DNA of 64,000 nt. Source: an uncultured Lactobacillus sp. (GTDB lineage Bacteria > Bacillota > Bacilli > Lactobacillales > Lactobacillaceae). Location: contig CALFSK010000067.1 of NCBI GenBank assembly GCA_937916845.1, forward strand, positions 1 through 64,000, in the 5' to 3' direction. The stretch's first letter is position 1. Each line of letters opens with the position of its first letter. Of the stretch, positions 8,529-18,239 are shown in pieces. The translations under genes were made by a program, and so were the position numbers. The notes beneath the pieces were generated by a model, which did no database searches, had not been told where the DNA came from, and was given only the letters and a program-made list of their open reading frames with translations.

Positions 8529-8574
8529 AAAAAAGGGAGCCATCCGCAGCACGTGACTGTGGTGGCTCCCTTTT
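8529..8574. terminator. convergent terminator, degV and HTH gene
   Basis: AAAAGGGAGCCA pairs with TGGCTCCCTTTT, with a second inner stem. The A- and T-runs make it effective in both directions. Confidence 0.9.
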
Positions 8575-8577
8575 ATA

Positions 8578-8985
8578 CTAACCTTTATTACGCTTTTTTG
8601 ATTTCTTTTTCTTCTTTTTAGCTTTACGCTTCGGTGCCGGTTCAGTTTCTTTTTGTAGCAACCGGTGCCCTTTTTTGACTAATTTTGCCCGTTGCACTTC
8701 ATCCAGCTGTTCCCAGATTGAAACTAACTCAGGATCAACCACGGTGGCTGGTTCGGTTACGGCCGCTACCTGTGGCGCTTGGACATCACTCGTCCCGAGC
8801 AACCACTCCGCATCAACTTGTAAGGCGTCCGCCAAAGTTGCAACCTTATCATGCTTGGCCACGTACTTACTGCTAAGCCACTGGCTGATCGACGAACGAC
8901 CAATCCCAGTCTGCTTCGCTAGTTGCGCGGACGTCACGTCTGCCTGTTGCATCGCAGTCTTTAAACGATCAGCAAATACTCCCAT
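8578..8985 (-). CDS. XRE-type HTH regulator with lysine-rich tail
   Basis: A 135-residue protein with an N-terminal Cro/C1 helix-turn-helix (residues 5-62; QLAKQTGIGRSSISQWLSSKY is the recognition region). A linker follows, then a very basic C-terminus made almost only of Lys and Arg over the last 20 residues. The tail could bind nucleic acid non-specifically. It lies 14 bases after pepC with its own AAGGGGG ribosome site, so it is probably cotranscribed. Target genes are unknown. Confidence 0.85.
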   Translation of the reverse strand: MGVFADRLKTAMQQADVTSAQLAKQTGIGRSSISQWLSSKYVAKHDKVATLADALQVDAEWLLGTSDVQAPQVAAVTEPATVVDPELVSIWEQLDEVQRAKLVKKGHRLLQKETEPAPKRKAKKKKKKSKKRNKG

Positions 8986-8999
8986 TACCGTGGTCCCCC

Positions 9000-10316
9000 T
9001 TAACTCAACGGATCCCAGGCCGGCAACCGCCGGGCTGGTTCCGCTAGCAACGCTTGAAATTCAGGCGCTAAGAACTGTTTATGCACGACGACTTCGTAAA
9101 CGTACGCGTCAAACCAATCCTGCGTCATCACAAAGTAGCCCTTATCACCATTTTCAACACCCCAACTATTTTCAACCTTCCACTTAGTTGGCGTTTCGTC
9201 AACCAGATCAACGCCGGTCAAGGTCATCGCGTGACTCACTTCACCTTCACCAGTCAACAAGCGTTGCGCTTTTGTCATGTGGCCGTTAATGCCGAATAAC
9301 TTGGCGGATTCAAATAAATGCGCATCGAGGTACCCGGCTTTACGATCCATTTGCCGCAAAACATCGTTCCCAAACCAGATCGTTTCACCAGACTTCAATT
9401 GTTGGACGGCAACGTCCGTTAAGACACCCATGTCAACGTTCAAAAATTCAATCGGTTTGCCGCCGATGATGTTATCTTCGTCCGGCAAGCTATAGAGCTG
9501 ATTAAACGGCTTATCGGGCGAGTTAGTGACGACCACGTAATCGTCCAAATCCGTATCAAAATAGTCCTGATAAAACTGTTGTGGCGTTAAGTCGGCCGTG
9601 CGGTGGTACTGATGATCATCATCGCGGTATTCTAGGTCAAAATGAGTCGGTGGTTCGCCAAAGGAATAGGCCGCCATCCGGTAAACTTCCTGAAGCATGC
9701 TCTTTTCGAGTGACTGTAATTCCGCTTCATTAGCGCCGTTCATTACTAATTGCCGTAATTTCAAGCCGTCCTTCCGCATCTTACGCGACAAGACTTCCTG
9801 AAATTCAGTCGTGTTATCGGTGTTATAAGTTTCTGGCATCACGCTGGCGGGTACGACCCCGTATTTTTGCACGAGACTCGCTGCCATCGCCCACTGGCCA
9901 CCATCTTCACCCGGATTAGCAAATAAGAATTGGACTAACCGGTCGTTGATTGGCTGCCGTGCCGTCTGTTCAACATTGCGGTAAAAAATGTTGGCGCGTT
10001 CAATTTTATCCCAGAAAAACAAGTAATTTTGAGATAGTTCAAAGTCCTTAACGTGGTACTTTGTTGCAAATTTATGCCGTAACGTATTCAACAGTGAGAA
10101 TTCCCAGCACCGGCCGCTGTGCTTCTGATTGCTGACTTTTCCCGTTGGGACTTCTACTGAAAACGTGCGGTCCAAACGACTAGCGGCTTGATTATCGAAG
10201 CTGGCCGCCTTAATCCCATTTTTAGTGATGGCCCGGGTCAAGACTGGTGCAATTGGATCTTCTGCGTGCTTGGCCCGCAATGCGGCTAACGCGGCTTGTG
10301 TTAATTTTGTTGCCAT
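9000..10316 (-). CDS. pepC: aminopeptidase C, bleomycin-hydrolase family
   Basis: A cytosolic thiol aminopeptidase (family C1B) that trims peptides taken up from protein-rich medium. It has 438 residues, the usual length. The papain-like triad is visible: Cys in NQKHSGRCWEFS (about 69), His in EVSHAMTLTG (about 359) and Asn in VENSWGVENGDKGYF (about 382). The motif around the Cys is NQKHSGRC where most relatives have NQKSSGRC. The start is the second ATG of ATGCATATG, 7 bases after GGAGG. It heads a two-gene operon with the HTH gene. Confidence 0.95.
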   Translation of the reverse strand: MATKLTQAALAALRAKHAEDPIAPVLTRAITKNGIKAASFDNQAASRLDRTFSVEVPTGKVSNQKHSGRCWEFSLLNTLRHKFATKYHVKDFELSQNYLFFWDKIERANIFYRNVEQTARQPINDRLVQFLFANPGEDGGQWAMAASLVQKYGVVPASVMPETYNTDNTTEFQEVLSRKMRKDGLKLRQLVMNGANEAELQSLEKSMLQEVYRMAAYSFGEPPTHFDLEYRDDDHQYHRTADLTPQQFYQDYFDTDLDDYVVVTNSPDKPFNQLYSLPDEDNIIGGKPIEFLNVDMGVLTDVAVQQLKSGETIWFGNDVLRQMDRKAGYLDAHLFESAKLFGINGHMTKAQRLLTGEGEVSHAMTLTGVDLVDETPTKWKVENSWGVENGDKGYFVMTQDWFDAYVYEVVVHKQFLAPEFQALLAEPARRLPAWDPLS

Positions 10317-10446
10317 ATGCATCCCTCCATCAATGATTGATTTAATATAATGTTATGTCACTTAATATTGTCACCATTCTAGGCTTGTTACCGCTTAAAT
10401 TCAATCAGAAAACCGATTTTGTTTACTTTTCTGAACACCGTAAGCT

Positions 10447-10618
10447 AAGAGTGGGCCAAAAGGCGGGTAGTTTGCGAGCATTAACGTGAAAGTAGTGATT
10501 ATTCCTGGGTTTGGAATAGTCGCTACTTTTGGGTTAAGCGGAACAAACTGCCTTTTGGACCACGTTTCGACCGTAACAACAGGAAAAGCCAACCAGAAAT
10601 TTTCTGATTGGCTTTTTG
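10447..10618 (+). repeat. structured intergenic repeat, family C, copy 1
   Basis: It begins GGGCCAAAAGGC, has an inner hairpin AAAGTAGTGATTATTCC / GGAATAGTCGCTACTTT, an outer stem that closes on CTGCCTTTTGG, then GTTTCGAC and a final terminator hairpin with T-run (10583-10617). The same layout returns inverted at 11352 and at 16451. This copy reads toward the 3' end of lepB and may also end lepB transcripts on the other strand. Confidence 0.75.
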
Positions 10619-10635
10619 AGTTTAATTCGTTCAGC

Positions 10636-11223
10636 TTAATAGCCGATTGCATTCACATTGTGGCGCCTGGTTGTGTGCGTATCCCAGATAGGAATCTTAA
10701 CAACACCAATCACGCGGTTCGCCGGGACGAATCCCCAGTACCGACTGTCATTGGAAACTGACCGGTGATCCCCCAACACGAAGTAGTTATTCTTGGGCAC
10801 CTTAGTCGTCTTTAATACCCAATTGTTCCGATTGGACAAGGCAGCAATATCCCAATTTCCCGTTCCTTGTGTTCGTTCAAACTGGCTAATGAACTTCTGT
10901 GAGATGGCCTTGCCGTTCACGTAGATCTTGCCGTCTTGCGCACGAACGGTATCACCCGGCATCCCGATGACCCGTTTGACGTACTTCACGTTTTTAGACG
11001 TCGCATCCGGGTCAACTTTGTACGCGTTAAACACGATCACGCTCAAATGTTTGATCTGAGCCGTCTTAACGACCGCTACCCGTTCATTATTCTCTAAGTT
11101 AGGCTCCATTGACGGTCCATCGACACGAACCATCGTGAAGACGTAGTGCCGGATGACCGTGGCAACGAGCAACCCCACTACAATAGGCAGCACCCAGCTC
11201 ATAATATTCTTGAAAGTTTTCAT
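10636..11223 (-). CDS. lepB: type I signal peptidase
   Basis: A membrane-anchored serine protease that removes signal peptides of secreted proteins. It has 195 residues: one N-terminal transmembrane helix (about 8-27), catalytic Ser in DGPSMEPNL (about 38), catalytic Lys in YVKRVIGMPGD (about 80) and the conserved box FVLGDHRSVSNDSRYWG. The start is the second of two adjacent ATGs, 7 bases after GGGAG. The gene is flanked on both sides by inverted copies of repeat family C, which suggests it is a separate transcription unit. Confidence 0.95.
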   Translation of the reverse strand: MKTFKNIMSWVLPIVVGLLVATVIRHYVFTMVRVDGPSMEPNLENNERVAVVKTAQIKHLSVIVFNAYKVDPDATSKNVKYVKRVIGMPGDTVRAQDGKIYVNGKAISQKFISQFERTQGTGNWDIAALSNRNNWVLKTTKVPKNNYFVLGDHRSVSNDSRYWGFVPANRVIGVVKIPIWDTHTTRRHNVNAIGY

Positions 11224-11351
11224 CATGTTGCTCCCTTTGCCCCTTATAACTTCCAATTATTATAATCCAATTAATGGCGCTTGTCTGTGAATGATTAACC
11301 GTTTTTACAAAAATTATGCCTATTTCTGAAGTGAACCGTCTGGGACAAGAC

Positions 11352-11526
11352 ATAAAAAAACCATTCAGCAATTTCTGAATGGTTTTGGCTTTCTCTATCG
11401 TTATAGTCGAAACGGGTACCAAAAAGCAGTTTGCTCCGCTTAACCCAAAACCAGCGACTATTCCAAACCCAGGAATAATCGCTGGTTTCACGTTAATGCT
11501 CACAAACTAAACGCCTTTTGGCTCTC
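11352..11526 (-). repeat. structured intergenic repeat, family C, copy 2
   Basis: Same layout as the copy at 10447 but inverted. The inner stem is AAACCAGCGAcTATTCC / GGAATAaTCGCTGGTTT, so the bases differ from copy 1 while the pairing is kept. It ends, on the minus strand, in a hairpin (11354-11385) with a long T-run, and so acts as the terminator of mnmG, which stops at 11535. Confidence 0.78.
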
Positions 11527-11534
11527 TCTTTAAA

Positions 11535-13448
11535 CTAATCTTGAACCTTTGCAATCCGGCCCTGTTGAACGTAAACGCTCAAAATGGCGATATCAGCGGG
11601 ATTGACCCCACTAATCCGGGAAGCTTGGGCAATGGTTGTTGGTTGAATCTTCTTTAGCTTTTGATGTGCTTCGGTTGCTAACCCATCAATTGCGTCGTAG
11701 TCAATCCGGTCAGGAATCTTCTTGGCTTCCATCTTCTTCAGATGTTCAACCCGTTCTTCCGCCTTCATGATATAACCAGCATACTTGATTTGGATTTCAA
11801 CTTGTTCAATGATGTGGCGTTCCAATGGTTCTGGCGCAGCCGGTACAAACTTCATCAAATCGGCATAGCTTACTTCTGGCCGCTTCAAGAAATCAGCTGC
11901 CAACACGCCATCCTTTAATTCACCGGAATTGTGTGCCCGTAAGAAGGCGTTAACGTCATCGTTTGGTTTAATTCGGAACTTGCCTAAACGGTCAAGTTCG
12001 TCTTGAATGGCCTGCCGTTTTGCTTCAAAAGCGGCGTAACGGTCGTCGTCAATCAGACCCAGTTCGTGACCCTTATCGGTCAAACGTAAGTCGGCGTTAT
12101 CATGGCGTAAAATCAACCGGTATTCGGCACGGCTCGTTAGCAAACGATAAGGTTCGTTAGTCCCCTTGGTCACCAAGTCATCGATCATTACACCAATGTA
12201 AGCGTCACTACGCTTCAGCGTAAACTGACCGCGGTCTAGCGCACGTAAACCAGCGTTGATCCCAGCAATTAAGCCTTGGCCAGCAGCTTCTTCATAGCCG
12301 GAAGTCCCGTTCGTTTGTCCAGCAGTATACAAGTTCTTAACCCGCTTCGTTTCTAGGGTCGCCTTTAATTGGTAAGGTGCGACTACGTCATATTCAATTG
12401 CATAACCAGGACGCATCATTTCAGCGTCTTCTAGTCCCTTAATTGAATGTAAGATTTCTTGTTGGACTTCTTCTGGCATCGAAGTTGATAACCCTTGAAC
12501 GTACCATTCATCGGTATTACGACCTTCAGGTTCCAAGAAGAGTTGGTGCCGCTTCTTATCCGCAAACCGAACAATCTTATCTTCGATCGATGGGCAGTAA
12601 CGAGGGCCCACACCTTCAATCACACCGGTAAACATCGGCGCACGGTCGAGGTTTTCACGGATGATTTGGTGGGTCGTTTCGTTCGTGTAAGTCAACCAGC
12701 AAGATAACTGGTGCTTTAAGTCAAGATAGTCTTCGTCCTTCGTTTCAAAACTAAAGTGATGTGGCTCTGGATCGCCGGGTTGTTCTTCCGTCACACTGTA
12801 GTCAATCGTATTCCCATCAACCCGTGGCGGGGTCCCAGTCTTGAACCGTTCCAGGTCAAAGCCTAGGCGTTCCAAATCGCCGGACAACTTCATGGCTGGC
12901 TGTGAGTTATTGGGACCTGAAGAATACATCAATTCACCAATGATGATCTTCCCACGGGCCGCCGTTCCAGTCGTCAAAACAACACTCTTGGCACTGTAAC
13001 GGGCACCAGTGTTGGTGATGACCCCTTTACAAACGCCATCTTCCACGATCAACCCGTCAACGATTCCTTGACGAAGCGTCAGGTTCTTTTCGCGTTCGAT
13101 CGTGTGCTTCATTTCTGAATGGTAGGCGTGCTTATCAGCTTGTGCCCGTAAAGCTCGGACAGCTGGGCCCTTACCAGTATTTAGCATCCGCATCTGGACG
13201 TAGGTTTTATCGATGTTGCGGCCCATTTCGCCACCTAACGCATCAATTTCACGAACGACGATCCCCTTAGCAGGGCCACCGACGGACGGGTTACAAGGCA
13301 TGAACGCAACCATGTCCAAATTAATGGTCATCAGTAGGGTCCGATTACCCATCCGGGCTGCGGCTAACGCAGCTTCTGAACCAGCGTGTCCCGCCCCAAC
13401 GACGATCACGTCGTAGTCGCGACCCTGGTACTGCTTTACTTCTGTCAT
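11535..13448 (-). CDS. mnmG: tRNA uridine 5-carboxymethylaminomethyl modification enzyme, FAD subunit
   Basis: Together with MnmE it makes the cmnm5 modification at U34 of several tRNAs, which keeps decoding of split codon boxes accurate. It has 637 residues with the FAD-binding Rossmann start [21 protein letters not shown], the MnmG signatures [13 protein letters not shown] and TGTPPRVD, and the helical C-terminal domain that contacts MnmE. GGAGG lies 11 bases before the ATG. It follows mnmE by 20 bases, in one operon. Confidence 0.97.
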   Translation of the reverse strand: MTEVKQYQGRDYDVIVVGAGHAGSEAALAAARMGNRTLLMTINLDMVAFMPCNPSVGGPAKGIVVREIDALGGEMGRNIDKTYVQMRMLNTGKGPAVRALRAQADKHAYHSEMKHTIEREKNLTLRQGIVDGLIVEDGVCKGVITNTGARYSAKSVVLTTGTAARGKIIIGELMYSSGPNNSQPAMKLSGDLERLGFDLERFKTGTPPRVDGNTIDYSVTEEQPGDPEPHHFSFETKDEDYLDLKHQLSCWLTYTNETTHQIIRENLDRAPMFTGVIEGVGPRYCPSIEDKIVRFADKKRHQLFLEPEGRNTDEWYVQGLSTSMPEEVQQEILHSIKGLEDAEMMRPGYAIEYDVVAPYQLKATLETKRVKNLYTAGQTNGTSGYEEAAGQGLIAGINAGLRALDRGQFTLKRSDAYIGVMIDDLVTKGTNEPYRLLTSRAEYRLILRHDNADLRLTDKGHELGLIDDDRYAAFEAKRQAIQDELDRLGKFRIKPNDDVNAFLRAHNSGELKDGVLAADFLKRPEVSYADLMKFVPAAPEPLERHIIEQVEIQIKYAGYIMKAEERVEHLKKMEAKKIPDRIDYDAIDGLATEAHQKLKKIQPTTIAQASRISGVNPADIAILSVYVQQGRIAKVQD

Positions 13449-13468
13449 GATAATTTTTTCCTCCTACA

Positions 13469-14860
13469 CTACTTGCCTAAACAGAATTGGCTAAATAGCT
13501 GGTCTAATAATTCATCTTCGTAACTGTCCCCGGTAATTTGTCCCAGGAATTCCCAACAACGGGTCATATCAATTTGCACGAGGTCGACCGGCATCCCGGC
13601 TGCAATCCCCGTTTGGACGTCTTGTAACGCCTGCTTAGCCTGATTTAACAGCCCAATATGCCGCGCATTGGTGACCATTACACTGTTTTGGCTACTTTCA
13701 ATGCCTTCGCTGAAGAACATCTTGGCAATCCGTTGTTCCAGTTGTTCAACGCCCGCTTGTTGGAGCACTGACATACTTAAAACGTCTTTTAAATCAACGT
13801 TTTTGGCAAGTTCGTCCTGATCCAACTGGGCTGGCAAGTCCGTTTTGTTCAAGATAACGATGCGCTTAGAAGTACTCGTTTCCTTCAAAAGCGCGCGGTC
13901 TTCCGTGGTTAGCGGTTGACTGTTATCTAAAACTAACAAGACCAAATCGGCCGCACCAATCGCTTTACGACTGCGTTCAACACCGATCTTTTCGACCTTA
14001 TCTTCAGTATCCCGAATTCCGGCCGTATCAACTAATTTTAGCGGCACACCGCGAACGTTGACGTATTCTTCAATCACGTCACGCGTCGTCCCGGCAACGT
14101 CGGTCACGATGGCTTTGTCTTCATGAAGTAAGTGGTTTAACAAACTTGATTTACCAACGTTTGGTCGACCAATAATCGCCGTCGCTAATCCTTCACGGAG
14201 CACTTTTCCTTGCTTCGCCGTGGCCAATAATTGATCAATGCTCTGACCAACTTCAGTCGCCTTTTCTTTCAGCATCTTGGTCGTCATCGCTTCAACCGCG
14301 TCATATTCTGGGTAGTCGATATTGACTTCGACTTGTGCCAAGACGTCTAAAATATCTTGACGGAGGTGCCGGATCAGTTTAGATAAATCGCCATCTAACT
14401 GGTTCAACGCAACCTTCATTGATTTGTCCGTCTTAGCTCGAATCAGGTCCATGACAGCTTCAGCCTGTGACAAGTCCAACCGACCGTTTAAAAACGCCCG
14501 TTTTGTAAACTCGCCCGGCTCTGCCATTCGTGCACCGTGACTTAAGATCAACTGTAAGATTTCATTCGTCGCGACTAAGCCCCCGTGACAGTTAATTTCG
14601 ATAATGTCTTCCCGCGTATACGTTTTAGGTGCCCGCATAACGGAAGCCATTACTTCATCAACTTCTTGTTGGGTGTCAGGGTCAATAATGTGCCCATAGT
14701 TAATCGTGTGCGAATTAACCTTGCTTAGATCCTTGCCTTTAAATATCTGAGAAACGACGTTAAACGTCTGGTCCCCGCTAATCCGAATAATTGAAATTCC
14801 ACCTTCACCAGGTGGCGTAGAAATCGCCGCGATCGTATCAAATTCCGTGGTCGTTGGCAT
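13469..14860 (-). CDS. mnmE: tRNA modification GTPase
   Basis: GTPase partner of MnmG in wobble-uridine modification. The 463-residue protein has the N-terminal tetrahydrofolate-binding domain ([17 protein letters not shown]), a helical domain, an inserted G domain with [12 protein letters not shown] (G1), TTRDVIEE (G2), DTAGI (G3) and NKTD (G4), and the C-terminal FCLGK in place of the common C(I/L/V)GK, with Cys conserved. The start is ambiguous between GTG (14863) and the ATG three bases later; I took the ATG. Confidence 0.96.
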   Translation of the reverse strand: MPTTTEFDTIAAISTPPGEGGISIIRISGDQTFNVVSQIFKGKDLSKVNSHTINYGHIIDPDTQQEVDEVMASVMRAPKTYTREDIIEINCHGGLVATNEILQLILSHGARMAEPGEFTKRAFLNGRLDLSQAEAVMDLIRAKTDKSMKVALNQLDGDLSKLIRHLRQDILDVLAQVEVNIDYPEYDAVEAMTTKMLKEKATEVGQSIDQLLATAKQGKVLREGLATAIIGRPNVGKSSLLNHLLHEDKAIVTDVAGTTRDVIEEYVNVRGVPLKLVDTAGIRDTEDKVEKIGVERSRKAIGAADLVLLVLDNSQPLTTEDRALLKETSTSKRIVILNKTDLPAQLDQDELAKNVDLKDVLSMSVLQQAGVEQLEQRIAKMFFSEGIESSQNSVMVTNARHIGLLNQAKQALQDVQTGIAAGMPVDLVQIDMTRCWEFLGQITGDSYEDELLDQLFSQFCLGK

Positions 14861-15030
14861 CACTCATCATGTCCTTTCTTGAACGTTGACTACCCCGTGC
14901 GTTTACCCCACGGTTTAGCTGTCAATACAAACGATTTATTTAAGCGCAAACGGGTGATAAAACCCGTTATACCGCCTAATACCATACCAAAAATACTTAC
15001 AATTAGTTAATAATATGTCCTAAAGTGCAG

Positions 15031-15078
15031 AAAAAAAGCGCCTAGTCCACGCCACCTTAAAGCGTGGATAAAGCACTT
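15031..15078 (-). terminator. terminator of khpB (jag)
   Basis: On the minus strand GTGC-TTTATCCACGC pairs with GCGTGGACTAGGCGC around a short loop, followed by seven Ts. It lies 95 bases past the khpB stop. The rest of the 14861-15172 gap holds small GC-rich hairpins but no gene. Confidence 0.78.
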
Positions 15079-15172
15079 TGACTACTTTATCTAAAAGATA
15101 AGAATGATTAATACTTACTATAATAGCTCAATAGTCGTTTGTCAAACGCCTGTTTGCGTTCTCCAAACTGGA

Positions 15173-16069
15173 CTATTTCCGGACAGCAACAACCACGGCC
15201 CGGTGCGGATCACGCCCCTCTGAAAAAGTCGTCACGTGACGATTATTCGCTAATTCGGCGTGAATGAGCTTCCGTTCAAACGACGGCATGGGATCTAAAA
15301 AGACCTGCTTACCCGTCGCAATTACTTCTCGCGCGGTACTTTCCGCTAGCCGTTTCAGGGTTGCTTCCCTGCGATCCCGGTAATCGTCTACGTCTAAGAC
15401 CACGTTGACGTGTGACGCACCGTGATGGTTCATGTAGACCTGTGCCAAATCTTGTAACGCGTTAATGGTTCGGCCATGCTTCCCAATCAGTAAGCCTTGT
15501 TTAGCGGTATCAAAATTCAGTGTTGCGTACCGGTTGCCAAAGTCCACGTCGAGGTCAGCCGTAATTCCTAATTTTTTAACGACTTCAAGTAAATAAGCAC
15601 TCAAGTCGCGGACCGCTTGCTCATTGGCCGCTTGGCGCGCGGCAATTTCTTCCGGTGAACGCGTGGGCTCCTGTGTCGCCGGTTTAGCGTCCACTTGAAC
15701 GCCCGCCGCTGCTTTAGCGGCCTTTGGTTTCTTAGCCGGCTTCGACTTAGCGGGCTTCGTCCTAACCGTGGCCGCGGAAACGACGATTGGCGCTGCTTGG
15801 GCCACCGTTGGTAATGGATCGGCACTAAGCGGCGCACTCGTTGGGGCCGTGGTTGGTGCAACCGTGGTAGCGGTCGTGGGTGCATTCGTCGATGCTGCGG
15901 AGGTTGGCACCACCGTTAAACGCACTTGTGCAGGCTGCTTTCCCAGACCCAAGAAACCCTTCTTAGGTTCTGCGACCACTTCAATCGTCACTTGATCACG
16001 GGTGCGTTGCATTTGTTTTAGACCAGCCGTAATCGCGGCTTCGACGGTATTACCTTCAAATACTGTCAT
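15173..16069 (-). CDS. khpB: RNA-binding protein Jag / KhpB (EloR)
   Basis: A KH-R3H RNA-binding protein that, with KhpA, tunes cell elongation and cell-wall synthesis in related bacteria. The 298-residue protein has the Jag_N domain at residues 1-55 (VFEGNTVEAAITAGL, with GFLGLGKQPAQV), then a low-complexity Ala/Thr/Pro linker followed by a Lys/Ala-rich stretch (about 65-150), then KH with GLLIGKHGRTINALQ and a C-terminal R3H (RKLIHAELANNRHVTTFSEG). The start MTVFEG has GGAGG 8 bases upstream. It normally sits directly behind yidC; here 600 bases of repeats separate them. Confidence 0.94.
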   Translation of the reverse strand: MTVFEGNTVEAAITAGLKQMQRTRDQVTIEVVAEPKKGFLGLGKQPAQVRLTVVPTSAASTNAPTTATTVAPTTAPTSAPLSADPLPTVAQAAPIVVSAATVRTKPAKSKPAKKPKAAKAAAGVQVDAKPATQEPTRSPEEIAARQAANEQAVRDLSAYLLEVVKKLGITADLDVDFGNRYATLNFDTAKQGLLIGKHGRTINALQDLAQVYMNHHGASHVNVVLDVDDYRDRREATLKRLAESTAREVIATGKQVFLDPMPSFERKLIHAELANNRHVTTFSEGRDPHRAVVVAVRK

Positions 16070-16185
16070 AAAGTTATCCTCCTCATAAAAAATACCTGCG
16101 TCCATTATAGCATTACCATTCGACCAACGCGCTAGGAAGGTTAACCCCGCTAAAGTATGAAAGACCTGAACTTATCGTTGCTTCC

Positions 16186-16254
16186 GCTTCGTCCGGCAGA
16201 ATCAGTGTGCTAATCTTGCCGACGCAACACACCAATTCTGCCTGACTTCGCTAA
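16186..16254 (-). repeat. structured intergenic repeat, family B, short copy
   Basis: A hairpin whose arms read GGCAGAATTGGTGTG and CACACTGATTCTGCC on the minus strand, flanked by TTAGCGAAG on one side and CGAAGC on the other. The same end sequences close a larger structure at 37803-37977. Confidence 0.6.
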
Positions 16255-16292
16255 AACAGCCTTACTATCAGTATTGTGTCAGATACTCAGAG

Positions 16293-16341
16293 GTTGGCGC
16301 GGATTGCACCGGTCACGACCGCATGCAATCCGCGCCGACCG
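16293..16341. repeat. 17-bp GC-rich hairpin between khpB and yidC
   Basis: GGTTGGCGCGGATTGCA (16293-16309) pairs with TGCAATCCGCGCCGACC (16325-16341); all positions pair, one as G-U. The loop itself contains CGGTCACGACCG. There is no T-run, so this is not an ordinary terminator. Confidence 0.6.
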
Positions 16342-16450
16342 GACTGGACTTTTATGGTAAACACCGTCTAAAGTACAATTTGTATGTAGAGAAACGTTCT
16401 TGACCGTTCAGTAAACATAGTCCAAAAATCGACTTTTCTAGATTTTAGGC

Positions 16451-16632
16451 CAACAAAAAAGAGTCTGGGACAAAAACCAAACTCTTTTTTGCATCTCCGA
16501 ATATTTATAGTCGAAACGTGCGATAAAAGACTGCTCCCTCCGCTTAGCTACGAAATACGAACGATTGAAAATGCACAATCATTCGTATTCCTAGGCTATG
16601 CTCGGTAGCAAACCGTCTTTTGTCCCACTCTC
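16451..16632 (-). repeat. structured intergenic repeat, family C, copy 3
   Basis: Read on the minus strand it starts GAGTGGGACAAAAG, has the inner hairpin AATACGAATGATTG / CAATCGTTCGTATT, then CCGCTTA-like and GTTTCGACTATAA elements shared with copies 1 and 2, and ends in a GAGTTTGG / CCAGACTC hairpin plus six Ts. It lies 40 bases past the yidC stop and probably ends that transcript. Confidence 0.72.
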
Positions 16633-16672
16633 AACAAAAAAGACCCGCCACACATGGCAGGTCCATTTGTAT

Positions 16673-17506
16673 TTAACGTTTATGATTGCGAACCGCACGT
16701 TTTCTTGCTTTATCAAGTGCTCGTTGACGATCGCGTTCTTTTTGCTTCTTTTCCGCCCGTTCGCGATTAATCTTGAATGGGTTTTGTAGTAACAAGGTTT
16801 GTCCAACTTGGAACGCGTTGGAGATCACCCAGTATAACGACAACGCAGATGGTACGTTGATGGCAGTGATTAAGATAACCACTGGCATCAAGTACGTCAT
16901 TGACGTCGTCATACCGTTTTGCTCTGGCTGCGACTTCATCGCTAACCACGAACTAGCAAACGTAAAGATCGCCGCTAAGATCGGTAAAACGTAGTACGGG
17001 TCTTTGTTACCTAATTGAAGCCATAAGAACGTTCCGCTCTTCAAGACTTGCGTCCGCCAGATGGCTTGGTACAACGCAATCAGGATTGGCAATTGAACTA
17101 GTAATGGCAGCATACTAGCCATCGGATGAACGCCGTGCTTAGCGTACAGCTGCTTCATCTCGGCTTGTAGTTTTTGCTGAGTTTCCACATCGCGTGAAGA
17201 ATATTTCTTTTGAATCGCCTTCAACTGCGGTTGGATCTCTTGCATTGCTACCATGTTACGGGTTTGGAAGATCATCAATGGAAGAATGATAATCCGGATG
17301 ATCAACGTAAAGAGGATAATCCCCATCCCGTAACTTTGACCAAACAAGTTTGATAACCAAATAATCGCCCGTGAGAAGTTCAAGATGATTAAGCCATCCC
17401 AAAACCCGGTGCTCTTATCCGTAATCGGGGTATTACTACACCCGGTCAAAACTAGTGCGATCGCTAGTACGGCCAGCATTGCCAGTATTCTTCTGTACTT
17501 TTTCAA
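16673..17506 (-). CDS. yidC: membrane protein insertase YidC (lipoprotein form)
   Basis: Inserts and folds membrane proteins, alone or with SecYEG. The 277-residue protein has a lipoprotein signal ending in the lipobox LTGC (Cys at 23), the YidC core with five transmembrane segments including IILFTLIIRIIILPLMIFQ, where the conserved Arg of the hydrophilic groove is seen, and a Lys/Arg-rich C-terminus for ribosome contact. It starts with TTG, 7 bases after GAGGA, and follows rnpA by 15 bases. Confidence 0.95.
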   Translation of the reverse strand: MKKYRRILAMLAVLAIALVLTGCSNTPITDKSTGFWDGLIILNFSRAIIWLSNLFGQSYGMGIILFTLIIRIIILPLMIFQTRNMVAMQEIQPQLKAIQKKYSSRDVETQQKLQAEMKQLYAKHGVHPMASMLPLLVQLPILIALYQAIWRTQVLKSGTFLWLQLGNKDPYYVLPILAAIFTFASSWLAMKSQPEQNGMTTSMTYLMPVVILITAINVPSALSLYWVISNAFQVGQTLLLQNPFKINRERAEKKQKERDRQRALDKARKRAVRNHKR

Positions 17507-17521
17507 ACGAATGTCCTCACT

Positions 17522-17866
17522 TTAATCATTGTCCAGCAGGTGCGCTAGCTTTAGCGCATGGCTTAGATAAGCTTTGGTTTCGGCTTGCGACTTACCGGCA
17601 ACGGTTGGTCGGGCAATGACGAGGAAGTCGGCATCTTGTTTAAGCTGCGGCTTTAACTCGGTGATTGATTGCCGAACCCGGCGCTTGACCCAATTACGGG
17701 CAACGGCATTCCCAATCTTTTTACCGACTGAGATGCCCACTCGAAAATGAGGTTGCTCCGGTTTTTCCAAAACGTAAATGACAAATTGACGATTGGCATA
17801 CGAGTTGCGGGTCTCAAAAACTTGCTGAAATTCAGTTTCCTTTTTCACCCGATATGATTTTCGCAT
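17522..17866 (-). CDS. rnpA: ribonuclease P protein component
   Basis: The protein subunit that helps the RNase P RNA bind pre-tRNA and cut its 5' leader. It has 114 residues, starts MRKSYRVKKETEFQQVF and carries the RNR signature region GNAVARNWVKRRVRQSI, the family hallmark. GGAGATGG lies a few bases before the ATG. It stands in the order rpmH-rnpA-yidC that is usual next to oriC in Firmicutes. Confidence 0.96.
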   Translation of the reverse strand: MRKSYRVKKETEFQQVFETRNSYANRQFVIYVLEKPEQPHFRVGISVGKKIGNAVARNWVKRRVRQSITELKPQLKQDADFLVIARPTVAGKSQAETKAYLSHALKLAHLLDND

Positions 17867-17920
17867 AATCCATCTCCATGTGTGCGCTCAAGCTAACCTG
17901 AGCGAATTGCTACATAACTA

Positions 17921-17981
17921 TACAGTCCTAGACTAATGAAGGTCTAGGACTGTAAAGAAAAAGCCACTGATTATCAGTGGC
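17921..17981 (-). terminator. two hairpins between rpmH and rnpA
   Basis: The first, GCCACTGAT / ATCAGTGGC (17963-17981), begins one base past the rpmH stop codon on the minus strand and is followed by TTTTTC. The second (17921-17954) is a perfect 13-bp stem. The pair probably reduces readthrough so that far more L34 than RNase P protein is made. Confidence 0.78.
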
Positions 17982-18116
17982 CTATGCAGACAATACTTTT
18001 CTGCCTCGTTGGCGTCGACGGGCTAACACTTTACGGCCATTGCTGGTGCTCATCCGTTGGCGGAAACCATGGACACGTTGACGATGCCGCTTCTTTGGTT
18101 GGTAAGTTCTCTTCAT
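17982..18116 (-). CDS. rpmH: 50S ribosomal protein L34
   Basis: A small, very basic ribosomal protein of 44 residues: [20 protein letters not shown], then [24 protein letters not shown]. This matches the family from end to end. The second of two adjacent ATGs is taken, 7 bases after GGAGG, because L34 is normally 44 residues. It is the first gene left of oriC. Confidence 0.97.
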   Translation of the reverse strand: MKRTYQPKKRHRQRVHGFRQRMSTSNGRKVLARRRQRGRKVLSA

Positions 18117-18239
18117 CATGACACCTCCTTCTCCATAATGACATGAATCAATTCGATTAAGTCGTTATTTTCAAAACGCAGTCTAATCCTAAACGCATTT
18201 CCTGACTACTATAGCATATATTATTTAATTTGAAAACCG

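Noticed and set aside
10401..10652. minus-strand frames in the family C repeats (also 11099-11503)
   Set aside because: They recur only because the repeat recurs; the two translations share a segment, but the DNA is explained by stems and a terminator.
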